Shown here: positions 50,333-60,114 of the stretch, one piece after another
How positions within the stretch are numbered: the stretch's first letter is position 1
Layout of the letters: each line of letters starts with the position of its first letter
From: Nocardioides renjunii
GTDB lineage: Bacteria > Actinomycetota > Actinomycetes > Propionibacteriales > Nocardioidaceae
Assembly (NCBI RefSeq): GCF_034661175.1
Contig: NZ_CP141058.1
Span: forward strand, 3,162,001-3,226,000
DNA length: 64,000 bases
Direction of reading: 5' to 3'
The notes under the pieces: generated by a model
What the model was told of the DNA's origin: nothing
Database searches by the model: none
What the model saw: the letters and a program-made list of their open reading frames with translations, nothing else
Translations under genes and position numbers: made by a program

Positions 50333-51631
50333 CTAGATCTTCTTCGAGTGCCGGCTCCAGATGTCGTCGAAGTGGGCGACGTAGGCGTCGTGCACCCGAG
50401 CCCGCGGGATCATGACCACCACCTCGTCGTTGAGGAGGGACACGTCGGACCAGTTCTCCGAGCCCGTCCAGACGGCTCGCGTCGCCGAGCCGTCCCACGT
50501 GCCGTCGACCGACATCCACTTCTCGTGGACGAAGTGCTCCCAGCCGGAGTCCTCGAACCCGGTCGCGACGTCGCCGTCGACGTCGAGCGAGGCGCTGCGG
50601 ACGCGGACACCGGCCCGGAGCAGCGTCTCCACGACCTCGGGGCAGGCGGCGCTCACCAGGGCCTGGACCCGGCACCCCTGCTGGCTCAGCCGGGCCACGC
50701 GCCGGGCGAGGTCGAGGCCGCGGTGCCCCTGCCACCCGTACATCCCGATCCGGACCACCGTCCGACCGGCGTGCCCCGTCCCCGGAAGGGCGTGGCAGCC
50801 GACCCGGGCCAGGCGGGCGGCGACGACGTCGCTGTCCGGCGTCGTCGACGGCCCCGGGGCGATGCTCGTCGTGACGTCCCCGTGCGCCACCTGCACCCCC
50901 GGCGTCGTGACCGTGCGGTCGGCCGCCAGCTCGTCGAAGACGTGGGCGTAGTCGTCGTACAGCTGCTGGCTGCCGGTGAAGGTGACCAGGTCGTTCCAGT
51001 GGACCCCGGCGGAGTAGCCGGTGAGGTTGGCCGAGCCGAGCATCACCACGTGCTGGGTGTCGCCGCTGGCGGAGAAGAGGTACATCTTCATGTGCTGGTT
51101 GCCGCGGTCGCCGAGCCGGCAGCTGGCGTGGCAGACCTTGACGAAGCTCGGGACCGGCTCATGGTCCCCGCTGCGCGTGCCGCAGGCACCGCGGCTGGAG
51201 TCGGCGTCCGCGCCCAGGAGTCGCCGCAGGCGACGTGACGACGGGGAGACGGCGTTGTCGTTGAGGACCACCTGCACGCTCACCTGACGCCGGGTGCACG
51301 CCCGCGCGAGGGCGTGGGCGATGTCGGGCCGATCGAAGCTGTAGGCCGCCATCCGGATCGCGCCGTGGCGCGGTGTGGCGTCGACCGCCCGCCGGATGTG
51401 GTCGGCGATGCGGTTCTGCGCCTCCTCGTCGCCGGTCGGGTCGTTGAAGATGACGGAGGCCATCGGGGGCGCGGCCTGCGCCGCCACCTGGCTGCCGACC
51501 GCGCCGCCCATCGCGGCGGCGGGCTGTGACGACGCGGCGGGCGCGCGCCCGATGACCTCGCCGAGCGCGGGGGTCACGACCACCGTCGCGAGGCTGAGGA
51601 GCATCGTTCCCGTCAGGAGAATGGTGTGCAT
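50333..51631 (-). CDS. Secreted phospholipase D-like protein
   Basis: 432 residues. Signal peptide (MHTILLTGTMLLSLATVVV, cleavage near residue 25-35). Two HKD-type motifs are visible: HMKMYLFSASG...GSANLTG and HEKWMSVDG...TGSENWSD, with the downstream Asn in place. The Asp of the classical HxKxxxxD is replaced by Ser or Asp-shifted positions, so catalytic activity needs checking. The inter-motif loops hold several Cys. ATG 51631 starts the signal peptide; an ATG 14 codons upstream (51673) is less suitable. Confidence 0.8.
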   Translation of the reverse strand: MHTILLTGTMLLSLATVVVTPALGEVIGRAPAASSQPAAAMGGAVGSQVAAQAAPPMASVIFNDPTGDEEAQNRIADHIRRAVDATPRHGAIRMAAYSFDRPDIAHALARACTRRQVSVQVVLNDNAVSPSSRRLRRLLGADADSSRGACGTRSGDHEPVPSFVKVCHASCRLGDRGNQHMKMYLFSASGDTQHVVMLGSANLTGYSAGVHWNDLVTFTGSQQLYDDYAHVFDELAADRTVTTPGVQVAHGDVTTSIAPGPSTTPDSDVVAARLARVGCHALPGTGHAGRTVVRIGMYGWQGHRGLDLARRVARLSQQGCRVQALVSAACPEVVETLLRAGVRVRSASLDVDGDVATGFEDSGWEHFVHEKWMSVDGTWDGSATRAVWTGSENWSDVSLLNDEVVVMIPRARVHDAYVAHFDDIWSRHSKKI

Positions 51632-51945
51632 CTCGATCACCCGATCCCGATCGGCGGGACCCTCCCGCCTCATGGATCGACCGTCGCGCCGGGGCGGCTC
51701 CGGGCACCCGAGCCCGGGGTCTCGCTCCGGCGGGACTCCCCCGCGTACGTCCGGGACGCCGGTCCCTCTTCCGGTCGCCGACGGGCCGTCGCGTCGTCGA
51801 GGTCCCGGTGCCCGCGTCAGCGCGGGGACCGCGGACCCAGGCACCCGGGACGGCGGTGAGGCATTGCCGCCGGTGTGCGTCGTTGGCCTGCGGCGGGTCG
51901 CGGTGGTGCCCCAGACTGGCGGCCGCACCGTGGCGAGGGGGTCGC
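51632..51945. other. Divergent intergenic region
   Basis: Contains the promoters of the phospholipase D-like gene and of the membrane protein gene. No RNA, repeat or gene is seen. Confidence 0.4.
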
Positions 51946-52734
51946 ATGAAGGTGGTGGCCATGTCGGCCCGGATCGTGGCCTCCGCCGTGGGCGCGCTGG
52001 TCGTCGTGCCCGTCACGGTCCTCCTCCTCCTCGAGGGGGAGGTGGCGGGGTCGTGGACGTGGCTGCCGCTCTGCGTGGTCCTGGTCGCGGGCCTCAGCGG
52101 GTGCATCGCCACGGGCCTGTGGTGGCCGCACAGGCGGATGCGCGTGCTGGCGGGAGTCGTCGCGTTCGCCTGGGCGACGGTGGCGCTGAGCGTCGCGTTC
52201 TGGCCGATGGTCGCGACCCGCGCCGAGGTGCGGGCGGCCTTCGACCGGGTCGACTACGGCGGCGGCATCGGCGATCCGACCATCTTCGAGCTGGGCCCGG
52301 CATGGTGCGCGCCCGGCTTCACGAGCGTGCTCGGGTGCCCCCGGATGTCCGTGGACTACCTGGTCGACGAGGGCGGCGGCGACGACGTGCTGCGCGCCCT
52401 GGAGGAGGCCGGCTTCGACCGAGTCGGGGAGCCGCAGCAGCGGGAGATCGAGGGCTTCGACTTCCCGGGCTCGAGGTCGGCCGCTCTCGGCACACGACAC
52501 TGGCTCGTGGGCGACGGAGTGCGGGTCGAGGTGACGATCCTCAGCGAGCGGGAGCACGCCGGACCCGTGCCGGGCCTGGACAAGGCCACGATGTTCGTCC
52601 CTACGAGCACCGAGCGGGTGAGCCTGGAGCTCAGCGATGCGGAGAACTCCGCGCGCCTGGAGATCCCGGACGACCTCGGCTTCTGGTCACCCCATGCACC
52701 GCTCGACGAGCTGCAGCCGCCCGCGGGGTGGTGA
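51946..52734 (+). CDS. Membrane-anchored protein of unknown function
   Basis: 262 residues. Three helices occupy residues 8-90 (RIVASAVGALVVVPVTVLLL, WLPLCVVLVAGLSGCIATGL, RVLAGVVAFAWATVALSVAF), and the remaining 170 residues are a soluble domain with mixed beta character, two Cys (AWCAPGF, LGCPRM) and an acidic surface. I recognise no family. The ATG at 51946 is preceded by GCGAGGGGG; the longer frame has no hydrophobic start. Orientation away from the neighbours suggests it is expressed alone. Confidence 0.65.
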   Translation: MKVVAMSARIVASAVGALVVVPVTVLLLLEGEVAGSWTWLPLCVVLVAGLSGCIATGLWWPHRRMRVLAGVVAFAWATVALSVAFWPMVATRAEVRAAFDRVDYGGGIGDPTIFELGPAWCAPGFTSVLGCPRMSVDYLVDEGGGDDVLRALEEAGFDRVGEPQQREIEGFDFPGSRSAALGTRHWLVGDGVRVEVTILSEREHAGPVPGLDKATMFVPTSTERVSLELSDAENSARLEIPDDLGFWSPHAPLDELQPPAGW

Positions 52735-53056
52735 GGGGGGTGGGATGTCTGGGCTGCTTGATGCCGGGGTCGGTATGTGCTGACGTGGCGGCGGGTCGGG
52801 GCCGGTCGCGCTTCGCGCAGGTCGATTCGGCTCGCGCGGGGCCGGGCTGCGGTTGCATCGGCCTGCAAGCGGACTCCGGCCGGTCGACCTTGCGCCGGTG
52901 CCCTGGCGGTGGATATCGGCCTGATAGCCCGCGCGCCGGGAAGTGGGACGTCCAGGCCGGCGGTCCAGCTAGCGACCTGGGGCCTGGAGCGCGCTCAGCA
53001 GCGGCGGACATGCCTGTGGCCCCGCCGTGGTCAGGTCGGCGGGGTGTGGGGCGGGG
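52735..53056. other. Intergenic region without recognisable content
   Basis: A GC-rich stretch between convergent genes. No frame shows family similarity, and I see no strong hairpin or repeat. Confidence 0.4.
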
Positions 53057-54472
53057 TCATGGTCGGTCGGGCGGGTCGGCCCCAGCAGCAGCGCCACTGA
53101 TCCGGGTGGTCCCGGTGCGGTCGCGTCGATAGCGGTGGCCGTGCGGGCTGGTCCACTCGTAGACACCGACTCCGGTCACCTCGTAGCGCCAGCCGGTGTG
53201 GGTCTTGAGGCGGTGGTGCGAGCGGCACTCCGCGGCGAGGTTCGAGGACACGGTCGCCCCCGGCTGGTGGCGTCCCTCGGCTGCGGCGTCGTGGTCGAAG
53301 GGAACGACGTGGTCGATGTCGCAAGCTCGCGCTGGTCGGGTGCACCACGGGAACACGCAGGTGCGGTCACGCAGGATGACCTGCTCGCGGATCCGGTCGG
53401 GAATGTCGTAGCCAAGTGCGGTGAGCTCGGCGGTGAGGTCGATGACCGGCTTGACGGTCACCTTGGTCCGGGAGTCGCCGCACCAGTCCCGCACCTGCTC
53501 CAGCAGGACCAACCGCTGGCCCTCCTCCATCCGGCCGGTGGGGCCGAAAACGGTCTCCAACCCGTCAACGCTGGCGTCGAAGTGGGCGTGCAGCACTACC
53601 TCACGCGCAACCGGCAACCCGTCCCCGCCCGTGGCGGCGGTCGAGCCTTGGGTGTGGAGGTCGAGCGCGGTCTGGGTGCGGGCCAGGTCGCCGAGTGCTG
53701 CGGACCGGCGGGCGTCGAGCGGAGCTTGTGAGCCGAGGGCTTTCAGCGTCTCTGCTCCGTGGGCGAGGGCTCGGTCGAGGTCGAGGGCGTCGGCGATGTC
53801 GAGCTCGGCCTCGAACCGCATGGTCCCGGCGTAGTGCACGTCCTCGGAGTGGAGGGTGGCGTGGCGCGGGTCGACGTGCTGCCAGCCGTCGTCGGGATCC
53901 TTCGTGGGGTCGTGGGTGTCGAGGTGGTGGCGCTTGATGGTCTCCGCGACAAGTCGGTCGAGCTGCGCGGGACCGACCCGGCCGGCGACGGCCGCGACCT
54001 GGGCGTCGACCCACCGCGCCGCCTCGACCGTGAGCGACGGGGTCGAGTGGATGGTGGCTTCCGCGACCGTGCGGGCGCGCCAGGCCGGCACCTGCCCGGC
54101 GTGGACCTGAGCCCACAGCCGCGGGAGCCGGTGCCGCAGCTCGAGCGCATGGCCGATGAGCCGCTTCGCCGACGTCGACGAGATGCCGAGGACGGTGCCG
54201 AGCTCGGCGATGCAGAACTCCGCCACCGCCGGACAACCCTCGCCGGCGATGGGCTCCTCGTGCTCCAGGCCGTAACGGCCACCGTCGCCGAAGGTCGCGG
54301 CGGCGTGGATCGACTCCGGCGGGTGGAGGTCGGCCCACCGCGCGGCGAGGTCGAGCTGTCGTGCAGCCGCGGCCGCTTCGTCACTGCGAGCGGAGCGGAA
54401 CGAGGCGAGCAGCGCCGAGGCGGAGAGGTCCTCGACCTCAGCTCCGGGTGCCGCTGCCAGCGTCTCGATCAT
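53057..54472 (-). CDS. DUF222 protein with HNH endonuclease domain (13E12-repeat family)
   Basis: 471 residues. The N-terminal DUF222 region is mostly helical (about 1-330, with VPAWRARTVAEATIHSTPSL typical), followed by the HNH nuclease: RDRTCVFPWCTRPARACDID, then HVVPFDHDAAAEG, NLAAECRSHHRLKTHTGW, with the catalytic His in DIDH and two CxxC-like zinc sites. This family is amplified in mycobacteria (13E12 repeats) and Nocardioides. The ATG at 54472 is supported by TAGAAT (minus strand 54485-54480) 7 nt upstream. Codon use is somewhat less GC-biased than in neighbours. Tandem GGTCTCGATACG repeats lie immediately upstream. Confidence 0.9.
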   Translation of the reverse strand: MIETLAAAPGAEVEDLSASALLASFRSARSDEAAAAARQLDLAARWADLHPPESIHAAATFGDGGRYGLEHEEPIAGEGCPAVAEFCIAELGTVLGISSTSAKRLIGHALELRHRLPRLWAQVHAGQVPAWRARTVAEATIHSTPSLTVEAARWVDAQVAAVAGRVGPAQLDRLVAETIKRHHLDTHDPTKDPDDGWQHVDPRHATLHSEDVHYAGTMRFEAELDIADALDLDRALAHGAETLKALGSQAPLDARRSAALGDLARTQTALDLHTQGSTAATGGDGLPVAREVVLHAHFDASVDGLETVFGPTGRMEEGQRLVLLEQVRDWCGDSRTKVTVKPVIDLTAELTALGYDIPDRIREQVILRDRTCVFPWCTRPARACDIDHVVPFDHDAAAEGRHQPGATVSSNLAAECRSHHRLKTHTGWRYEVTGVGVYEWTSPHGHRYRRDRTGTTRISGAAAGADPPDRP

Positions 54473-54479
54473 GTGTTCG

Positions 54480-54485
54480 ATTCTA
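54480..54485 (-). promoter_or_regulatory. -10 box TAGAAT of the DUF222/HNH gene
   Basis: Minus-strand TAGAAT ends 7 nt before the ATG at 54472; leaderless spacing fixes the start. Confidence 0.45.
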
Positions 54486-54532
54486 CGGACGACCACCGAC
54501 AGCGGACGGTGCTCGAGAAGATCTGTTGAAGA

Positions 54533-54710
54533 GGTCTCGATACGCCTCGCTCGTCCCTCGCTCGGCTACTCGACCACCGAGGAAGCGAGCTGATGGTGGG
54601 GTCTCGATACGCCTCGTTCCTCGGCTACCCGACCACCGAAGACCTACTGCCACTCGACCAGCGAGGGAGAGGTTTCGACCACCGACAGACCTCGGCTACC
54701 CGACCACCGA
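54533..54710. repeat. Cluster of GGTCTCGATACG...CGACCACCGA repeats
   Basis: Two clear copies: 54533-54582 and 54600-54639, each starting GGTCTCGATACGCCTCG and ending with GGCTAC(T/C)CGACCACCGA; a third, degraded copy spans about 54669-54710 (GGTTTCGACCACCGA, then CTCGGCTACCCGACCACCGA). The ends are imperfect inverted repeats (GGTCTCGATA versus the complement GGTGGTCGAGTA). I know this sequence type as a frequent intergenic repeat in Nocardioides and relatives. It fills the gap between the DUF222/HNH gene and cysM. Confidence 0.8.
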
Positions 54711-54724
54711 GCCGACTCCCGACC

Positions 54725-56667
<1,943 letters not shown>

Positions 56668-56671
<4 letters not shown>

Positions 56672-57459
56672 GCACCTCCACACCGGCCCCGTCACCCGCG
56701 ACGGCGCCCGCCGCGCGTACGTCCCCCACGGCAGCCGTCGTCCGCACCGAGGCGCGGCTGTTCGGCCGCGAGCTCGGCTCGCTGTTCTGGATCCTGCTCT
56801 TCCCGACGATCCTGCTGCTCATCATCGGGCTGGTGCCGGACTACCGCACCCCCGAGGCGGACCTCGGCGGGCAGCGCGTCATCGACCTCTACGCCTCGGT
56901 CTGCGTGATCCTGGCGATGATCATGGCCTCGATCATGGCGATGCCGCCCGTGATCGCGGGCTACCGCGAGAGCGGCGTGCTGCGGCGGATGCGCACCACG
57001 CCGATGCACCCGGCGTCCCTGCTCGGCGCCCAGGTCGGGCTGCACGCCGGAGCGGTGCTGGTCTCGATCGTGCTGGCGCTCGCCGGTGCGCGCCTCGTCT
57101 ACGACGTGCCCCTGCCCCGCGACGTCCTCGGGTACGCCGTGAGCCTCGTGCTGGCCACCGCCGCCGCGTTCTCGATCGGCGCGGTCGTCACGGCCGTGTC
57201 GGCCAACACGCGCGTGGTGCAGACCGTCGGCACCATCGTCTTCTTCCCGATGATGTTCACCTCCGGCGTCTGGCTGCCGGTGCAGGGAATGGGCGGGTGG
57301 TTGCACGACGTCGTGACCGCCACCCCGCTCGGCGCGGCGGCGGAGGCGCTCAACGACTCCCTCGTCGGCCGGACACCGGACCTCGCCGACCTCGCGGTGA
57401 TGCTCGCCTGGACCGCCGTGCTGTCGCTCGTGGCCGTGCGCCGGTTCCGGTGGGAGTGA
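56668..57459 (+). CDS. ABC-2 type permease
   Basis: 263 residues with six helices; the first starts at LGSLFWILLFPTILLLIIGL, and the REGV-like ESGVLRRMRTTPMHP segment between helices two and three is typical of DrrB-type permeases. It forms the membrane part of the exporter with the overlapping ATPase gene. Confidence 0.88.
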
Positions 57460-57499
57460 CATGGGTGAGATGGCCAGTCCGGGCTGCCAAGATGTCGCC

Positions 57500-58651
57500 A
57501 TGAGCGAGGAGCGCTGGCTGCGGTGGCTGCCCTTCGGCCTCCTGGGCATGGCCAGCGCGGTCGCCGCCATCGCGTCCCCGGCCCTCGGCGACGCGGCCGC
57601 GGACGTCCCCCCGACGCTCGCGGTCGCGGCCGTCACCGCCGTCTGGATGCTCGTGACGCCGAGCCCCGGTCCGCTCAACTACGCCGGCCGTACGGCGCTC
57701 GCGTTCGTCCTGTGCTGGCTCAACCCGCTCTTCGCGATCTTCGGGTTCTTCGGGTTCATCGACGCCTGGGAGGCGCTCAGCAGGCGCTGGGTCCACGTCG
57801 GGGTCGGCGTCGTGGCGATCACGCAGGCCGGCGCCCAGTCGGGTGGGCTGCCCCCGGAGAGCGCCGGCCAGGCCCTGCTCTTCGTCGTGCTCGTCGTCGT
57901 CAACGGCGGCCTCGCGAGCGGCTTCATGAAGATGGGCCTGCGCACCGAGGAGCGCAACGCCGCGCTCGAGCGGCTCAACGCCGACCTCGAGCAGGCGCTC
58001 GTGGCCAACGACGTGCTGCAGCAGCAGCTGATCGCGCAGGCCCGCGCCACCGGCGTCCAGGAGGAGCGGGCGCGGCTCGCGCGCGAGATCCACGACACGA
58101 TCGCCCAGAGCCTCGCCGGCATCGTCACCCAGCTCGAGGCCTCCGTCGGCGGCGAGCGGCAGGAGCGGGCGCTCGCCCTGGCCCGCGAGGCCCTCGCCGA
58201 GGCCCGGCGCTCCATGCTCGACCTCTCCCCCGCCGACCTCGACGGGGCGACCCTCCCCGAGGCGCTCGACGGTGTCGTCGCCGCGTGGTCGGCGGACCAG
58301 TCCGTGCGCGCCGACGTCGTGGTCACCGGAGAGCCGGTGCCGCTGCACCCCGAGGTGGAGGCGACCGTGCTGCGCATCGCGCAGGAGTCGCTCGCCAACG
58401 TCGCCAAGCACGCCGGCGCGCAGCGGGTGGGCGTGACGCTGTCCTACGACGGCGACGAGGTGGTGCTCGACGTGCGCGACGACGGGGCCGGCTTCGACCT
58501 CGGCGCGCCGACCCGCCCCAGCTCCTTCGGCCTGCGCGGCATGCGCCAGCGCGCGGCACGGCTGGCCGGCGACCTCACCCTGGAGTCCCGGCCCGGTGGC
58601 GGCACGGCCGTCTCGGCGCGGCTGCCGGCCCTCGCCCGGGAGGCGGCGTGA
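57500..58651 (+). CDS. Sensor histidine kinase (HisKA_3 type)
   Basis: 383 residues. Four or five helices in the first 130 residues, a coiled-coil (TEERNAALERLNADLEQALV), the phosphoacceptor in REIHDTIAQSLAGIV, N box QESLANVAKHAGA and G box FGLRGMRQRAARLAGD. The ATG at 57500 lies 7 nt after CAAGAT, a weak -10; the longer frame adds only 13 residues. It follows the exporter by 40 bp and overlaps the regulator, so exporter, kinase and regulator are likely one functional unit. Confidence 0.9.
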   Translation: MSEERWLRWLPFGLLGMASAVAAIASPALGDAAADVPPTLAVAAVTAVWMLVTPSPGPLNYAGRTALAFVLCWLNPLFAIFGFFGFIDAWEALSRRWVHVGVGVVAITQAGAQSGGLPPESAGQALLFVVLVVVNGGLASGFMKMGLRTEERNAALERLNADLEQALVANDVLQQQLIAQARATGVQEERARLAREIHDTIAQSLAGIVTQLEASVGGERQERALALAREALAEARRSMLDLSPADLDGATLPEALDGVVAAWSADQSVRADVVVTGEPVPLHPEVEATVLRIAQESLANVAKHAGAQRVGVTLSYDGDEVVLDVRDDGAGFDLGAPTRPSSFGLRGMRQRAARLAGDLTLESRPGGGTAVSARLPALAREAA

Positions 58652-59274
58652 GCGTGCGGATCGTCGTCGTGGACGACCACCCGGTGGTGCGCGACGGCGT
58701 CCGCAGCATGCTGGCCGGCGTGACCGGCTTCGACGTGGTCGGCGAGGCCGCCAGCGGGCCGGAGGCCGTCGAGGTCGTCATGGCGACCGACCCGGACGTC
58801 GTCGTCATGGACCTGCGGATGCCCGGGGGCGGCGGCGTCGACGCCGTGCGGGCCCTGCGCGAGCGCGGCTCGCGTGCCGCGGTGCTGGTGCTGACGACGT
58901 ACGACACCGACTCCGACACCGTCGCGGCGATCGAGGCGGGCGCCACGGGCTACCTGCTCAAGGACACCCCTGCCGGGACGCTCTTCGACGCCGTCCGGGC
59001 GACGGCCGCCGGCGAGACGGTGCTGTCACCGGCCGTCGCGGCGCGGCTCGCCTCCCACGTGCGACGACCGGCCACGTCGGGCGCGCTCAGCGCCCGTGAG
59101 CGCGAGGTGCTCGGGCTGGTGGCGCGGGGTCGCTCCAATCGGGTGATCGCCGAGGAGCTCTTCGTGAGCGAGGCGACGGTCAAGACGCACCTCGTGCACG
59201 TCTACGAGAAGCTCGGCGTCAGCGACCGCGCCGCCGCGGTGGCGACGGCGTACGAGCGCGGGATCCTCGGCTGA
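58648..59274 (+). CDS. NarL/LuxR-family response regulator
   Basis: 208 residues. The receiver begins RIVVVDDHPVVRDGV with phosphoacceptor Asp in VVVMDLRMPGGGG and GYLLKDTPAG; LuxR HTH at LSAREREVLGLVARGRSNRV. The GTG start overlaps the kinase stop (GTGA). Likely regulates the exporter genes upstream. Confidence 0.92.
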   Translation: MSVRIVVVDDHPVVRDGVRSMLAGVTGFDVVGEAASGPEAVEVVMATDPDVVVMDLRMPGGGGVDAVRALRERGSRAAVLVLTTYDTDSDTVAAIEAGATGYLLKDTPAGTLFDAVRATAAGETVLSPAVAARLASHVRRPATSGALSAREREVLGLVARGRSNRVIAEELFVSEATVKTHLVHVYEKLGVSDRAAAVATAYERGILG

Positions 59275-59289
59275 CCCGGACGGGTCAGC
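59270..59289. terminator. Hairpin enclosing both convergent stop codons
   Basis: GCTGACCC (59270-59277), loop GGAC and GGGTCAGC (59282-59289). The stop codon of the regulator and that of cysO both lie in the stem. Confidence 0.65.
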
Positions 59290-59572
59290 AGCCGCCCGCG
59301 ACGGCGGGGAGCACGACGACCTGGTCGCCGTCGGAGAGCTCGGCCTCGAGGCCGCCGATGAAGCGGACGTCCTCGTCGTTGATGTAGACGTTGACGAAGC
59401 GGCGCAGGTCGATGGAGCCGGACTTGTCCTCGACGAGGCGGTCCTTGATGCCCGGGTGGTTGCCCTCGAGGTCGTCGATGAGCTCGGCCAGGCTGGCGCC
59501 GGCGCCCTCGACGGCCTTGGCGCCGTCGGTGTAGGTGCGCAGGATGGTGGGGATCCGGACCTCGATGGCCAT
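59285..59572 (-). CDS. cysO: CysO-type sulfur carrier protein (MoaD/ThiS fold)
   Basis: 95 residues of the ubiquitin-like MoaD/ThiS fold: IEVRIPTILRTYTDGAKAVE at the start, RRFVNVYINDEDVRFIGGL and the tail VVVLPAVAGGC, all matching M. tuberculosis CysO except the last residue. The functional tail is Gly-Gly; here it is followed by a Cys. Mec removes residues beyond Gly-Gly, so this tail should be a Mec substrate. Its ATG overlaps the mec stop by one base, which fits coupled expression. Confidence 0.93.
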   Translation of the reverse strand: MAIEVRIPTILRTYTDGAKAVEGAGASLAELIDDLEGNHPGIKDRLVEDKSGSIDLRRFVNVYINDEDVRFIGGLEAELSDGDQVVVLPAVAGGC

Positions 59573-60021
59573 CAGGCTGTGCTCGCTTCCTGGTGCTCGG
59601 GTGTCGGGGTGATCGTGACGTCCTCTTCGGTCACGACACCGTCGACGATTCTGTAGGACCTGAACTCCACCGGGCCGTCACTATTCCCGTGCTCGCGTGT
59701 GCTGACGAGCACGTAGTGGGCGTTCGGCTCGCTGGCGAGGCCGATGTCGGTGCGGCTCGGGTAGGCCTCGGTGGCGGTGTGGGAGTGGTAGACGACGACC
59801 GGCTCCTCGTCGCGCGCGTCCATCTCCTTGTAGAGCGCGAGCAGCTCGCTGGAGTCGAACTCGTAGAACGTCGGGCTGCCGGCGGCGTTGACCATCGGGA
59901 TGAACCGCTCCGCCCGGTCGCTGCCCTCGGGACCCGCGACGACGCCGCACGCCTCGTCGGGGTGGTCGCGCTTGGCGTGCGCCACGATGGCGTCGTACGT
60001 CTCCTGGGCGATGGTCAGCAC
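59572..60021 (-). CDS. mec: Mec-type JAMM (M67) metallopeptidase
   Basis: 149 residues. The JAMM zinc motif is visible as YHSHTATEAYPSRTD (HxH followed by SxxD) and the catalytic Glu is in DEACGVVAGPEG. In M. tuberculosis Mec+ cleaves the cysteine from the CysO-cysteine adduct. The GTG at 60021 is preferred because the fold begins with LTIAQETYDAIVAHAKRD and minus-strand TACCCT (60033-60028) ends 6 nt upstream. Confidence 0.92.
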   Translation of the reverse strand: MLTIAQETYDAIVAHAKRDHPDEACGVVAGPEGSDRAERFIPMVNAAGSPTFYEFDSSELLALYKEMDARDEEPVVVYHSHTATEAYPSRTDIGLASEPNAHYVLVSTREHGNSDGPVEFRSYRIVDGVVTEEDVTITPTPEHQEASTA

Positions 60022-60027
60022 GGGCCA

Positions 60028-60033
60028 AGGGTA
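60028..60033 (-). promoter_or_regulatory. -10 box TACCCT of mec-cysO
   Basis: Minus-strand TACCCT six nt before the mec GTG (60021), consistent with a leaderless mec-cysO mRNA. Confidence 0.4.
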
Positions 60034-60114
60034 GGTCGCCCACCGATGCCGAGGCTCCACGTCTCAGCACATAGCCTTGACGTCGATAGAGCTCGTGCAC
60101 GGGGGAAGGATCGG

